Source of the DNA: an uncultured Clostridia bacterium | GTDB taxonomy: Bacteria > Bacillota > Clostridia > Christensenellales > Pumilibacteraceae | Length of the DNA: 53,003 nucleotides | Assembly (NCBI GenBank): GCA_944363615.1 | Contig: CALVUQ010000010.1 | Span: forward strand, 1-53,003 | Direction: 5' to 3' | In this document: positions 26,893 through 35,583 of the stretch, piece by piece | Layout: each line of letters opens with the position of its first letter | How positions within the stretch are numbered: position 1 is the stretch's first letter | The notes under the pieces: generated by a model | The model's database searches: none | What the model was told of the DNA's origin: nothing | Seen by the model: only the letters and a program-made list of their open reading frames with translations | Position numbers and translations under genes: made by a program

Positions 26893-27063
26893 TTACCAGT
26901 CCTCCCTGTAACTGATTTTAACGTCGTCATAATATTCGAAATATTTGCGTTTGAAAGCGTCCGCCTCCCGTTTAGCTTTTAAACGCTTTAATTTTTCGTT
27001 TTCCGTTTCAAGACGCTTAATTTTGCCTGTTTTATCAGACGATTCCGTTTGTTTGTTGTTCAT
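26893..27063 (-). CDS. Small charged coiled-coil protein (56 residues), unknown
   Basis: A short frame overlapping the hemW stop codon as ATGA, and ending 3 bases before the deacetylase start. It encodes [19 protein letters not shown], then a heptad-like Lys/Glu/Leu helix, and ends KISYREDW. There is no Cys, signal peptide or membrane segment. Coupled start, continuous spacing and a normal stop support a real gene. I recognise no family. Because it lies between hemW and the deacetylase and contains the SD of the latter, it may also serve mainly to couple translation. Confidence 0.65.
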   Translation of the reverse strand: MNNKQTESSDKTGKIKRLETENEKLKRLKAKREADAFKRKYFEYYDDVKISYREDW

Positions 27064-28163
27064 AACAGCTCCGTTACGACGGAATTGAGAAGATAAAATC
27101 CCTTGTCCGTCGCTTTAAGAATATTATCTTTTACTTCAATCACGCCCGCAAACAGCAGTTTTTTCACTTCTTTTTCTCTCTCGGACAAGAGCGAAACGCC
27201 GAAGCGCGCGGCGTAATCATCAAGATCGATACCTGTTTCAGTACGCATTCTCAACATAATATATTCGGTACGCACGTCCTCCGCCGTAAGCAGGTATTGG
27301 GACTTTAAAACTTTTCCGTTAACGTAATCTTTCAGCGAATCCGTATTTTCGCGCCTCAGTTTTCCCGTAAGCGAATGTGCCGCCGCGCCGAAACCGTAAT
27401 AATCCGCGCCCGTCCAGTACTTGAGATTGTGAAAAGCGAATTTACCGTCGCGCGCAAAATTACTTACCTCATACCTTAAGTAACCGTATTCTTTCAGTTT
27501 TTCTACGGTGCGCTCGTACATATCCGCTTGCAAGTCATCGTCGGCTTTGTATCCCGATTCGTAAAGAGGCGTCCCCTTCTCGACGCTGAGCGAATAAACG
27601 GAAACATGAGTCATGCCCAATTTATCGAATAATTCAACCGCGTTTTCGGGATCGTCTTGCTTTTGCCCGGGAAGGCCCAGAATCAAATCGCTGGAAATAT
27701 TTTTAATACCCGATTTTTTTACTTCTTCCGCGGCGACTGTGAAACGAGCGACGTCGTGCACTCTTCCTATACGCTTAAGCACCTTGTCGTCCGCCGACTG
27801 AAGCCCCATGCTTATGCGGTTTACTCCCATATCGGCACATTCTCTAAGAAACTCTTTGCTGACGGAATCTGGATTTGCTTCAACCGTGAATTCCTTAAAA
27901 TCGCCGCCGAAATATTTTCTGATTTCGCCGTAAACTTCGCGCAACAGCCCGCATCTGACGACTGAAGGAGTGCCGCCGCCGAAATATAAAGTATCCGCTG
28001 CGGAATACGGCACACGAGAAGCCATTTCCGTTTTAAGACGGTAACAATATGCTTCCTGAAACGAAAAATCAGGCGTTGAAACAAACGAACAATAAGCGCA
28101 TTTTCGCCTGCAGAACGGGAAATGGACGTAAATTCCCGCCTTGTCCGTATACTTACTTGTCAA
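27060..28163 (-). CDS. hemW: HemW-type radical-SAM protein (coproporphyrinogen III oxidase-like)
   Basis: A radical-SAM protein of about 367 residues. It shows [10 protein letters not shown] followed by RRKCAYCSF (CxxxCxxC, with the aromatic residue of HemW/HemN), [10 protein letters not shown] (about 58) and the C-terminal HemN-C-like winged-helix region. HemW proteins bind heme and transfer it and are not oxidases; the gene is usually next to lepA in Firmicutes, as here. The start is uncertain. I use the TTG at 28163, which overlaps the last codons of lepA and gives family length; no clear SD is seen. A longer frame to 28250 would lie wholly inside lepA. Confidence 0.88.
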   Translation of the reverse strand: MTSKYTDKAGIYVHFPFCRRKCAYCSFVSTPDFSFQEAYCYRLKTEMASRVPYSAADTLYFGGGTPSVVRCGLLREVYGEIRKYFGGDFKEFTVEANPDSVSKEFLRECADMGVNRISMGLQSADDKVLKRIGRVHDVARFTVAAEEVKKSGIKNISSDLILGLPGQKQDDPENAVELFDKLGMTHVSVYSLSVEKGTPLYESGYKADDDLQADMYERTVEKLKEYGYLRYEVSNFARDGKFAFHNLKYWTGADYYGFGAAAHSLTGKLRRENTDSLKDYVNGKVLKSQYLLTAEDVRTEYIMLRMRTETGIDLDDYAARFGVSLLSEREKEVKKLLFAGVIEVKDNILKATDKGFYLLNSVVTELL

Positions 28164-29952
28164 GTTTAAGCACCGACATAAACGCCTCGCTGGGGACCTC
28201 CACGGAGCCCACTTGCCGCATGCGTTTTTTGCCTTCCTTTTGCTTTTCAAGCAATTTTTTCTTTCTGGTTATATCGCCGCCGTAGCACTTTGCAAGCACG
28301 TCTTTTCTTAACGCTTTAACCGTTTCGCGCGCGATGATTTTGGAGCCTACCGCCGCCTGAATGGGAATTTCGAACATCTGCCGCGGTATAACTTCCTTAA
28401 GCTTTTCCGCAATGGATCTGCCGCGGGCGTACGCTTTGTCGCGGTGAACAATAAGGCTTAAAGCGTCGCATAATTCGTTGTTAAGCAATATATCCAGTTT
28501 CACGAGATCGCTGGGTTTATACCCCTTAATCTCGTAATCGAGACTTGCATATCCGCGCGTCCTGGATTTGAGTCCGTCGAAAAAGTCGTAAACAATCTCG
28601 TTAAGCGGGATTTCGTAATGCATTTTGACTCGGGTTTTATCGAGATAGACCATATCCAGATACTCTCCGCGCTTTTCCTGGCACAATTCCATAATGGGGC
28701 CGATATATTCGGGCGGAGTGTAAATATAAGCCGTGACAATAGGTTCCTCTATATGGTCGACTTCGGACAAAGGCGGCAGGTTACTGGGATTTGTGACGGT
28801 AACCGTCTCCCCGTTGGTTTTGACCACCTTATAGTTTACGCCGGGCGCGGTGGTAATGAGGTCAAGATTAAATTCGCGCTCAAGTCTCTCCTCGATTATC
28901 TCCATGTGAAGAAGACCCAGAAAACCGCAACGGAACCCGAATCCCAAAGCGGCTGAAACCTCGGGCTCGTAGAACAAGGCGGCGTCGTTTAGCTTGAGTT
29001 TTTCCAAGGCGTCTTTAAGGTCGTTGTACTTAGAGCCGTCTACGGGATAAATGCCGCAGTAAACCACGGGCTGAACGGGTTTATAGCCGGGACAAGGCTT
29101 TTCGGCGGGACGGGCGGCTTCCGTAATGGTGTCGCCGGGCGCAGTATCCGCAACGTTTTTGATGCTTGCGCAAACGTAACCCACTTCGCCCGCGGAAAGC
29201 TGAGCAGCCTCGCACATTTTAGGATTGAAATAGCCCACTTCAACGGTGTCGAACTCTTTGCCCGTATTCATCAGCTTTATGCGCGTGCCCGTTTTTATCG
29301 TACCGTCGAAAACTCTGACAAGGCAAACCGCCCCCTTATAATTATCGTAAAAAGAATCGAAAATAAGCGCCTTAAGCGGTTTGTTCTCGTCCCCCGACGG
29401 TGCGGGAAAACAATCCACCACTTTTTCCAGAACCTCATGAATTCCGATACCTTCTTTTGCGCTGACTCTGGGCGCGGAATGTCCGTCGATACCTATTACG
29501 TCCTCAATTTCCGCAACAACCTCGTCGGGTCGCGCGGAAGGCAGGTCGATTTTATTGATGACGGGCAATATTTCCAGGTCGTTGTCTACAGCAAGATACA
29601 CGTTGGCAAGCGTTTGCGCCTCCACCCCCTGCGACGCGTCCACGACAAGCAGCGCCCCTTCGCACGCGGCGAGTGAACGCGAAACTTCGTTGGTAAAGTC
29701 GACATGACCCGGCGTGTCGATAAGATTAAGAATGTAACGTTCGCCTTTATAATCGAAATTCATTCGTACGGGCGCAAGTTTTATGGTTATGCCGCGCTCG
29801 CGCTCGATTTCCATGGCGTCCAGCAACTGATCGGAAAGCTCGCGCTTGGCAAGCGTGCCTGTTTCTTCGATAAGCCTGTCCGCCAAAGTGGATTTACCGT
29901 GATCGATATGCGCTATTATGCAAAAATTTCTGATGTTCGACTGTTTGCTCAT
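28153..29952 (-). CDS. lepA: Elongation factor 4 (LepA), ribosome-associated GTPase
   Basis: A 599-residue translational GTPase. G1 is AHIDHGKST (about residue 13), G2 and G3 are in ERGITIK and DTPGHVDF (about 75), and G4 is NKIDLPSA (about 129). The C-terminal LepA-specific domain ends [17 protein letters not shown], typical of the family. I start it at the ATG of [10 protein letters not shown] (29952). A TTG nine codons upstream is open but extends into the promoter. There is no SD: a TATAAT box ends exactly six bases before this ATG, so the message is predicted to be leaderless. hemW, the small gene and the deacetylase follow downstream. Confidence 0.96.
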   Translation of the reverse strand: MSKQSNIRNFCIIAHIDHGKSTLADRLIEETGTLAKRELSDQLLDAMEIERERGITIKLAPVRMNFDYKGERYILNLIDTPGHVDFTNEVSRSLAACEGALLVVDASQGVEAQTLANVYLAVDNDLEILPVINKIDLPSARPDEVVAEIEDVIGIDGHSAPRVSAKEGIGIHEVLEKVVDCFPAPSGDENKPLKALIFDSFYDNYKGAVCLVRVFDGTIKTGTRIKLMNTGKEFDTVEVGYFNPKMCEAAQLSAGEVGYVCASIKNVADTAPGDTITEAARPAEKPCPGYKPVQPVVYCGIYPVDGSKYNDLKDALEKLKLNDAALFYEPEVSAALGFGFRCGFLGLLHMEIIEERLEREFNLDLITTAPGVNYKVVKTNGETVTVTNPSNLPPLSEVDHIEEPIVTAYIYTPPEYIGPIMELCQEKRGEYLDMVYLDKTRVKMHYEIPLNEIVYDFFDGLKSRTRGYASLDYEIKGYKPSDLVKLDILLNNELCDALSLIVHRDKAYARGRSIAEKLKEVIPRQMFEIPIQAAVGSKIIARETVKALRKDVLAKCYGGDITRKKKLLEKQKEGKKRMRQVGSVEVPSEAFMSVLKLDK

Positions 29953-29958
29953 GAAAAT

Positions 29959-29987
29959 ATTATACGATAAAGCCGGCAAAAACGCAA
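29959..29987 (-). promoter_or_regulatory. Sigma-A promoter of lepA predicted to give a leaderless mRNA
   Basis: On the minus strand TTGCGT (29987-29982), 17 bases and a perfect TATAAT (29964-29959) are followed by ATTTTC and then the lepA ATG. With a 6-base discriminator, +1 falls on the A of the ATG. The -35 box is only a half match, but the spacing and -10 box are ideal. Confidence 0.65.
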
Positions 29988-30175
29988 ATGCTTTTGAGTT
30001 TTACCTTTATTTTATTTGAGGATTTATTGAAAAGCCGACGCCAAGACGATTAAGTTTTCTTATTTTTTCATAAATTCACCTTACACTAACGCCGTTAATT
30101 TCGTAGTTTAGTAATCGCGTTTTACGCCTTATATTCATAAAAATCGGCCGCAATGCGTATTTTATATAAAAACTG
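29988..30175. other. Divergent intergenic region between lepA and the GDPD gene
   Basis: About 190 AT-rich bases between the two divergent promoters (lepA on minus, GDPD on plus). No reading frame, hairpin or recognised operator is seen. Confidence 0.5.
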
Positions 30176-30204
30176 TTGCAAAACGTAAAACAAAATGGTA
30201 TAAT
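30176..30204 (+). promoter_or_regulatory. Sigma-A promoter of the glycerophosphodiesterase gene
   Basis: TTGCAA (30176-30181), 17 bases and a perfect TATAAT (30199-30204) on the plus strand. It gives an unusually long leader of about 130 bases before the ATG at 30343. I see no known riboswitch in that leader. Confidence 0.8.
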
Positions 30205-30342
30205 TATTCTTAACCATAAGGCGATTTGCTTGATGCGGTAAAACTTAAATAATTTTGTTTTTTACTGCACGCAACTGCGCCGCAGAATTCATAAAAATAA
30301 AACGCGCCTTATTAAGCGCTTTCCCTGAATAAGAGGTTTTGT

Positions 30343-31083
30343 ATGGACATTAAAAAATCTTGGCTTTTTTCGCGCCCGATAGCGCACAGGGGACTTCACG
30401 ATACGGAAGTGCCCGAAAACTCCTTGCTTGCTTTTGAAAAAGCTATCAATGAAGGCTTTCCCATAGAAATCGACGTAAGACCCATCGATGACGGCACTGT
30501 CGTGGTTTTCCATGACGAACGGCTTACGCGTATGACCGATCGCGACGGTTACGTCTGCAACCTTACCGATGCCGACTTAAAGGAAATCAGATTAAAAAAT
30601 TCCGACCAGAAAATTCCCACTTTCGCAGAAGTGCTGGAGTTTGTGAACGGAAGGGCTCCTCTTCTCATCGAAATTAAAAACGAAAGCAAAGTAGGCACTC
30701 TTGAGCGCAACACGCTTGAACTTCTCAATTCCTATAAAGGCGAATTTGCCGTACAGGCATTTAATCCTTACTCGCTGGAGTTTTTCAAGAAAAACGCACC
30801 TCAGATACAGCGCGGACAACTTTCCTGCTTTTTTGAAAAAGCCGATCTCAGCCTTATAAAAAGAGCGGTTTTAAAAAGACTGAAGCTGAATAAGGTTTCT
30901 TCCCCCGACTTTATTTCCTATGCGGGTAAAGACCTTCCCAATAAGTACGTGACTAAAACAAAATTGCCCGTACTTGCCTGGACTGCACGCTCCAACGCCG
31001 ACATGGAAAAATTCCTTCCCTACTGCGACAATATAATTTTTGAAAATTTCATTCCCGTACTCAGCGAAAAAACCGCCGAATAA
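30343..31083 (+). CDS. Glycerophosphodiester phosphodiesterase family protein
   Basis: The only sizeable protein gene on the plus strand. The 246-residue GDPD TIM-barrel protein shows the diagnostic IAHRGLHDTEVPENSLLAF (the HRG and EN metal/catalytic pairs, about 13-31), IEIDVRPIDDGTVVVFHDE (about 45-63, with EID metal ligands and the catalytic HD) and later LLIEIKNES. It hydrolyses glycerophosphodiesters to glycerol 3-phosphate and an alcohol. There is no signal peptide, so it is probably cytoplasmic and recycles lipid head-group material. The ATG has AAGAGG upstream. It is monocistronic, ending at the bidirectional hairpin 31171-31206. Confidence 0.92.
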   Translation: MDIKKSWLFSRPIAHRGLHDTEVPENSLLAFEKAINEGFPIEIDVRPIDDGTVVVFHDERLTRMTDRDGYVCNLTDADLKEIRLKNSDQKIPTFAEVLEFVNGRAPLLIEIKNESKVGTLERNTLELLNSYKGEFAVQAFNPYSLEFFKKNAPQIQRGQLSCFFEKADLSLIKRAVLKRLKLNKVSSPDFISYAGKDLPNKYVTKTKLPVLAWTARSNADMEKFLPYCDNIIFENFIPVLSEKTAE

Positions 31084-31170
31084 GTTTTTTTTGACGCAAG
31101 CATATTGTTTAACTTTAAGCACGCCGCAATAAAATAAATTTTGCAACAAACGCGGTATAAAACAAAACGA

Positions 31171-31206
31171 AAATCCGGAAGACACTTAAATGCTTCCGGA
31201 TTTTTT
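31171..31206. terminator. Bidirectional terminator between convergent GDPD and ABC-permease genes
   Basis: AATCCGGAAG and CTTCCGGATT form a perfect 10-bp stem with an 11-base loop, with six T residues on the plus side and an A-run on the left that gives T residues on the minus side. The two flanking genes converge here. Confidence 0.85.
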
Positions 31207-31318
31207 ATAATGTCTGAATTTTTCCATTTCATAAGCGCCTGTCTATAAATATTTTAATCGCTTATGATATTTAAATACTCAAAAAAAAGATATTTTAACT
31301 TATAAATCGTTAAAAATT

Positions 31319-33022
31319 TCACACGCTTAATTTATCGAACATGTAGTCCAGGTTTGCGTACAGAAGATTGTGAAAGACGACCGCTACAGCCACTCCGAAA
31401 ATAATCAACACCGCCCACGAAACAATCATAGCCACAGTCAAAGAAGAAATGAAGATAAGACACAAAACGGGTACGGCTATAAGAAGTATGCTTACCGCCA
31501 TATTGATGAACATGGGAACGACGGCGTTGCGGTTGTTTTTTACCGCCTCATTGGGCGTAGTCCAATTAAGCTTTGGACGATAGAGATCCATATAAATGCA
31601 GAAACAGTTATAACCGTAATTATACAGCAGCAAAAATACAATTCCGCAAATGAGGTTTACAACGTTGAAAGAGCCTATTGAAATAACTATCAGCGAAAGC
31701 AGAACGGTCAGCGAAGAAATTATGAGATAAAGCGTTACCTTTGCGCGTATCTGCACTCGGTAAGAAACGGGAATGGTTTTAAGCATCCAGAAATTGGCGC
31801 CTTCACGCGTAATGGTCGTCGCCGCCCCGGTGTTCATGCTGACGCCGAACATACCCACAAAGCATATCATGATAAAGTTTATTATGTTCTTTGCAAGCAT
31901 AACAGTTTCCTGCGGCATCGCCTCGCTGCCCGCCTCCGCTACGAAACCCGTAGTGGTCATGCTTGACATGAAAAACAGGATTATGGGGCACAGAACAACG
32001 CCCGACAGACACTGAAAAGCAAACGCTGGCGTACGGAAAAGCTCCCGCCACTCTTTTTTGAACAGCGCTGAAAAAGCGGAACCCGAAGAAGAGAACTCTA
32101 TTTTCGATTGGGTTTTTTTGCCGCCGCCCTCAAGCATGCTGCGTGCGCCGCGCTTATAAACAGCGGAAGAAACCAATATCGCCACCAGCATGAGAATCGC
32201 AACCGACACGACGAATATAGCCGCGTTTACTGCCGCAGCCGCCCCTACCGAAAACTCTCCGAATGCCGTAGCCGTCGAAAGCGTTGAAAGCCGCGCAATT
32301 GCAGCCAGCGGCAACAGAACGTTTGCAAGACCTTTAAGCACTGACGAGAACTGATTGACGAACTGTTGCGGGTCGAAATCCTCGCCTTCGGAAGAAAAGG
32401 ACATCTTCATGACGAAATAATAATAAGCCGCAAAAACAAGCCCGAACAGCACGATAAGCACAATGGAAGTAAGCGCGCCCTTATTTTTGAAAAAGCTTAC
32501 TATATACATAAGGGGGATTGCAATAATCGCAATAAGCACAAGCGGCAACGAAGGAACCGTCAGAATCGCAATAAACGACACTATATAAAACACTGCGCTT
32601 AATTTCAGGGTAACGCCCACCGTTATCATTACGGGAATAAGCAACAGCGTGCTTACGACTATTTCCGTTAGATAAACGACGGACAGTTTAGCCATGAATA
32701 CCGTGGAAGGCTTAACGGGCAGCGACATCATGAACTCTGTATCGCGGGAAAAATACAGATAATTCAGCATGGGAACAATACCGAAAAACACCACGGCTAC
32801 GCAGGCAATGCCCAGTAAAACGGTAAGGAATTCGGACAGTAGACCCATGGACGCAACCACCGTCGCAACAGAGCTTACCCCCCAACAGAGAAAGAATATA
32901 AGGCATGCAAACGCAATCCCTATAAACGCGTAAGCAAGCCAAATCCATTTGCTGCTTTTTTCTCCGCTGCGTTTAAACATATATTTAAACAGCAACTTAA
33001 AAATGGTAAAATAATTTTTCAT
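31319..33022 (-). CDS. ABC-2-type exporter permease
   Basis: A 567-residue polytopic membrane protein with roughly 12-14 hydrophobic segments (for example about 28-50, 60-85, 110-135, 145-175, 185-205, 265-290, 345-365, 395-420, 440-460, 470-490, 510-550). They fall into two halves joined by a cytoplasmic Lys/Ser-rich stretch (about 300-325, RSMLEGGGKKTQSK). The sequence FSRDTEFMMSLPVKPSTVF near residue 95 is typical of a group of Firmicutes exporter permeases. It follows the ATPase gene by 6 bases, so the two form one transporter. The substrate is unknown; bacteriocin-like, lipid or antibiotic export are all possible. Confidence 0.85.
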   Translation of the reverse strand: MKNYFTIFKLLFKYMFKRSGEKSSKWIWLAYAFIGIAFACLIFFLCWGVSSVATVVASMGLLSEFLTVLLGIACVAVVFFGIVPMLNYLYFSRDTEFMMSLPVKPSTVFMAKLSVVYLTEIVVSTLLLIPVMITVGVTLKLSAVFYIVSFIAILTVPSLPLVLIAIIAIPLMYIVSFFKNKGALTSIVLIVLFGLVFAAYYYFVMKMSFSSEGEDFDPQQFVNQFSSVLKGLANVLLPLAAIARLSTLSTATAFGEFSVGAAAAVNAAIFVVSVAILMLVAILVSSAVYKRGARSMLEGGGKKTQSKIEFSSSGSAFSALFKKEWRELFRTPAFAFQCLSGVVLCPIILFFMSSMTTTGFVAEAGSEAMPQETVMLAKNIINFIMICFVGMFGVSMNTGAATTITREGANFWMLKTIPVSYRVQIRAKVTLYLIISSLTVLLSLIVISIGSFNVVNLICGIVFLLLYNYGYNCFCIYMDLYRPKLNWTTPNEAVKNNRNAVVPMFINMAVSILLIAVPVLCLIFISSLTVAMIVSWAVLIIFGVAVAVVFHNLLYANLDYMFDKLSV

Positions 33023-33028
33023 GGCCGT

Positions 33029-33817
33029 TTACTCCGATTTTTCGGTATCCGCCACGGACGTCTTATCCGATGAAGAATCGGCAATTTCGAATTTTTCGCC
33101 GCCCGCCACCGAAAGGAATATTTCCTCAAGCGACTCGTCTTTCGCCCGCTCCTTTATCTCTTCCATAGAGCCCGACAAGACTATTTTGCCCTTTACTATT
33201 ATTGCAACGCGGTCGCAAATTTTTTCCGCCACTTCCAGCACGTGAGTGGAGAAAAACACGGTGTTTCCCTCTTTACAGTGCTGTCTCATAAGTTCCTTAA
33301 GCTCGTACGCGGACTGAGGGTCCAATCCCATCATGGGTTCGTCCAGCACCCAAAGCTTCGGGTTGTGAATAAGCGCGCCTATGATGCTTATTTTTTGCTT
33401 CATGCCGTGAGAATAAGTTTTTATCGGGCTGTTGAAAGCGTCCGTAAGATTAAAAATTTTAAGCATTTTTTCGGCGCGCGCTTTTCGGGTTTCTACGTCA
33501 ACACCGTAAATATCGGCAAGAAAGTCGATATATTCTTTGCCTGTAAGCTTATCGTAAATCACGTCGTTGTCGGAAACGTATCCGATATTCTTTTTTGCGG
33601 CAATAGAATCCCGCTTAAGGTCTGTTCCGCAAATCTCTATTTCCCCTTCGTCGTAAGAAAGTATGCCGGTAATCATTTTTATCGTTGTGGTTTTGCCTGC
33701 GCCGTTGGGTCCCAAAAAGCCGAAAATCTCCCCGGGCTTCAATTCCAGCGACAGGTCGTCCACCGCTTTTACGGCGCTTTTGTTGTATGCCTTTGAAAGA
33801 TGCGATAACTTTAACAT
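33029..33817 (-). CDS. ABC transporter ATP-binding protein
   Basis: A 262-residue nucleotide-binding subunit. Walker A is GPNGAGKTTTIKM (about 37-49). The signature is a variant, YSHGMKQK (about 135), typical of ABC-2 exporters. Walker B is LWVLDEPMMGLDP (about 155), with the H-switch in FFSTHVLEVAE. The C-terminal 40 residues are acidic and Ser-rich. The SD is GGGAGAAG, 5 bases before the ATG. It is expressed from the repeat-rich control region at 33967-34086 and followed by the permease gene. Confidence 0.93.
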   Translation of the reverse strand: MLKLSHLSKAYNKSAVKAVDDLSLELKPGEIFGFLGPNGAGKTTTIKMITGILSYDEGEIEICGTDLKRDSIAAKKNIGYVSDNDVIYDKLTGKEYIDFLADIYGVDVETRKARAEKMLKIFNLTDAFNSPIKTYSHGMKQKISIIGALIHNPKLWVLDEPMMGLDPQSAYELKELMRQHCKEGNTVFFSTHVLEVAEKICDRVAIIVKGKIVLSGSMEEIKERAKDESLEEIFLSVAGGEKFEIADSSSDKTSVADTEKSE

Positions 33818-33966
33818 TTTTACTTCTCCCTTGATTTAATCGCTTTTAAGCGTGTTTTGCTCTCTTCTTTTTTTTGTCCGATTTTCCGTTTTACCTTAAT
33901 ATGCTTAATTATTTTTAACGGTTAAGTTTTTAACATGTCCTAAATAAATGTCTTCGCAAATTTTTA

Positions 33967-34004
33967 TGTAATTTAAGTATGCTTTTCGGGTGCTGTAATT
34001 TAAG
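33967..34004. repeat. 11-bp direct repeat in the ABC-exporter leader
   Basis: TGTAATTTAAG occurs perfectly at 33967-33977 and 33994-34004, a 27-base period. Both copies lie downstream of the predicted start at about 34018, so they would be in the leader RNA or act as operators behind the promoter. Confidence 0.6.
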
Positions 34005-34024
34005 CAATATAATCAGTCCATAAC

Positions 34025-34086
34025 ATTATATAATAAGTACCCCCCCCCGCGACTCAAAACTATACATTTTTGTTTCAAAACTATAC
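34025..34086 (-). promoter_or_regulatory. Predicted activated promoter of the ABC exporter, with homopolymer tract and tandem upstream boxes
   Basis: On the minus strand a perfect TATAAT (34030-34025) has no -35 match. A run of nine G residues (34048-34040 on this strand) occupies the spacer/-35 region. Two copies of a 12-bp direct repeat follow upstream, read on the plus strand as TCAAAACTATAC at 34054-34065 and 34075-34086, exactly 21 bases apart. Relative to the predicted start (about 34018) the boxes centre near -41 and -62. I infer an activator-dependent promoter; the regulator is unknown. Confidence 0.55.
34054..34086. repeat. 12-bp direct repeat with 21-bp period
   Basis: TCAAAACTATAC at 34054-34065 and 34075-34086, both perfect, two helical turns apart, in the short gap between the rarA stop (34104) and the ABC-exporter -10 box. 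Confidence 0.8.
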
Positions 34087-34103
34087 TTATTTCGAAGCTT
34101 TTT

Positions 34104-35420
34104 CTATTTACCGTGCTTTTCGGCCTGCTCTTTGATGTAGCGCATAAATTCCTTGACGTGTTTTTCTTCGCCGTTGTCCGACGGATGATAAAAGACGGCG
34201 TCCTTAAGCTCGTCGGGTAAATACTGTTGTTTTGCGTACCCGCCGTAATCGTGAGGATAAATATAGGGTTTGTCACTTTTGTCAAGAGTGGAAAAATCGG
34301 TGTTCCTTAGATGCAGCGGCACGTAACTTGCCCCGCTTTCTTTAACCGTTTTCATGACGGCGTCTTTTGCCATGACAACCGAATTCGACTTAGGCGCAGT
34401 ACAAATATAAATTATTGCATGCGTAAGCGCCAGAAACCCTTCCGGCGGCCCCACTTTTTCAAATGCGGTCATTGCGCTGACCGTAAGCATAAGCGCGTTA
34501 CTGTCCGCAAGTCCCACGTCCTCGCTGGAATGGGCAATCATGCGGCGGAATATTATAAGCGGATCCAGGCCGGAAGCTATCAGCCGAAAAGCCCAGTAAA
34601 GCGCTGCGTCGGGGTCGGACCCGCGTAAAGACTTGCAAAACGCGCTTAACATATCGTAATAGGTGCTTTCGTCCACCGATATGGTTTTCTGCTGAATGGA
34701 CTGCTCCGCCGTTTTTTTGTCCACGATGATACGTCCGTCCGAATCGGGCGCAGTGGTAAGCACTGCAAGTTCCAACCCGTTCAACGCGTTTCTGAGGTCG
34801 CCCGAAGCCCCCCACACAAAATGGTCAAGAGCCTCTTCGGTGACGGTAAGCAGCATATTGCCGTAACCGTTTTCCTTATCGGAAATCGCGCGTAACAGGC
34901 CTTTTCTCACGTCAGCGTCCGAAAGGCTTTTAAGCTCGAACACACGGCAACGCGATACGATTGCGCGCGTCATGGAAATATACGGGTTTTCCGTAGTGGA
35001 ACCTATAAAAACAATGCTTCCGTCCTCGATTGCGGAAAGAACGCAGTCGGACTGAGCCTTATTCCAACGATGGCATTCGTCAAGCAGAAGATAAGTCTTT
35101 TTGCCGTAAAGCTTAAGCCGCTCCTTTGCCTTGTCGATGACTCTTTTTGCGTCGGCCACCCCGCTTGAAACGGCGTTGAGTTTTTCAAAAGCTCCCGAAG
35201 TGGATTCGGCGATTATGGAAGCAAGCGTAGTCTTTCCCGTTCCCGGAGGGCCGAAGAAAATGCAACTTCCCAACTTATCCGCTTTTATCGCACGGACCAG
35301 TAAAGAATTGTCGTAAATAAGATGCTCCTGCCCGATAAACTCCGACAATTTTTTGGGCCGCATACGATCCGCAAGCGGCGCGTTGGATTTTTTATTGTCT
35401 GTAAAATCGAATAAATCCAT
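34104..35420 (-). CDS. rarA: Replication-associated recombination protein RarA (AAA ATPase)
   Basis: A 438-residue AAA+ ATPase acting at stalled replication forks. It shows LADRMRPKKLSEFIGQEHL (about 16-34), Walker A FFGPPGTGKTTLA (about 53), Walker B YLLLDECHRW (about 105), sensor 1 GSTTENPY (about 135) and the C-terminal MgsA-type tetramerisation domain (HLRNTDF ... KGYKYPHDYGGY-like ending YIYPHDYGGY). I start it at the ATG at 35420 (MDLFDF). An in-frame start six codons earlier lies within the promoter. There is no SD: TATACT ends exactly six bases before this ATG, as in lepA. Confidence 0.94.
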   Translation of the reverse strand: MDLFDFTDNKKSNAPLADRMRPKKLSEFIGQEHLIYDNSLLVRAIKADKLGSCIFFGPPGTGKTTLASIIAESTSGAFEKLNAVSSGVADAKRVIDKAKERLKLYGKKTYLLLDECHRWNKAQSDCVLSAIEDGSIVFIGSTTENPYISMTRAIVSRCRVFELKSLSDADVRKGLLRAISDKENGYGNMLLTVTEEALDHFVWGASGDLRNALNGLELAVLTTAPDSDGRIIVDKKTAEQSIQQKTISVDESTYYDMLSAFCKSLRGSDPDAALYWAFRLIASGLDPLIIFRRMIAHSSEDVGLADSNALMLTVSAMTAFEKVGPPEGFLALTHAIIYICTAPKSNSVVMAKDAVMKTVKESGASYVPLHLRNTDFSTLDKSDKPYIYPHDYGGYAKQQYLPDELKDAVFYHPSDNGEEKHVKEFMRYIKEQAEKHGK

Positions 35421-35426
35421 GCGAAA

Positions 35427-35455
35427 AGTATACCGCAAATACAGTTTATTTGCAA
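35427..35455 (-). promoter_or_regulatory. Sigma-A promoter of rarA predicted to give a leaderless mRNA
   Basis: On the minus strand TTGCAA (35455-35450), 17 bases and TATACT (35432-35427) are followed by TTTCGC and the rarA ATG. The predicted +1 is the A of the ATG. TTGCAA is also the -35 box of rnpB, tRNA-Glu and the GDPD gene here. Confidence 0.75.
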
Positions 35456-35583
35456 GCCGTTTCTTGCTATATTTTTTATGATTAATTCCGATATCCTAAA
35501 ATTTAAGCAATTATATAAATGTTTTTTGTTTACATACGGCCGATTTTATAGGTCAAAAAGCAAGTTATGTCTGACATAGTACT

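Noticed and set aside
30205..30342. Long leader of the GDPD gene considered as a riboswitch
   Set aside because: I could not find a conserved aptamer pattern or a clear terminator/antiterminator pair; it may simply be an untranslated leader.
35549..35583. Short palindrome (TATGTC/GACATA) after the giant glucan-synthase-like gene, considered as a terminator
   Set aside because: The stem is only 5-6 bp, and the T-run is not adjacent on the transcribed strand.
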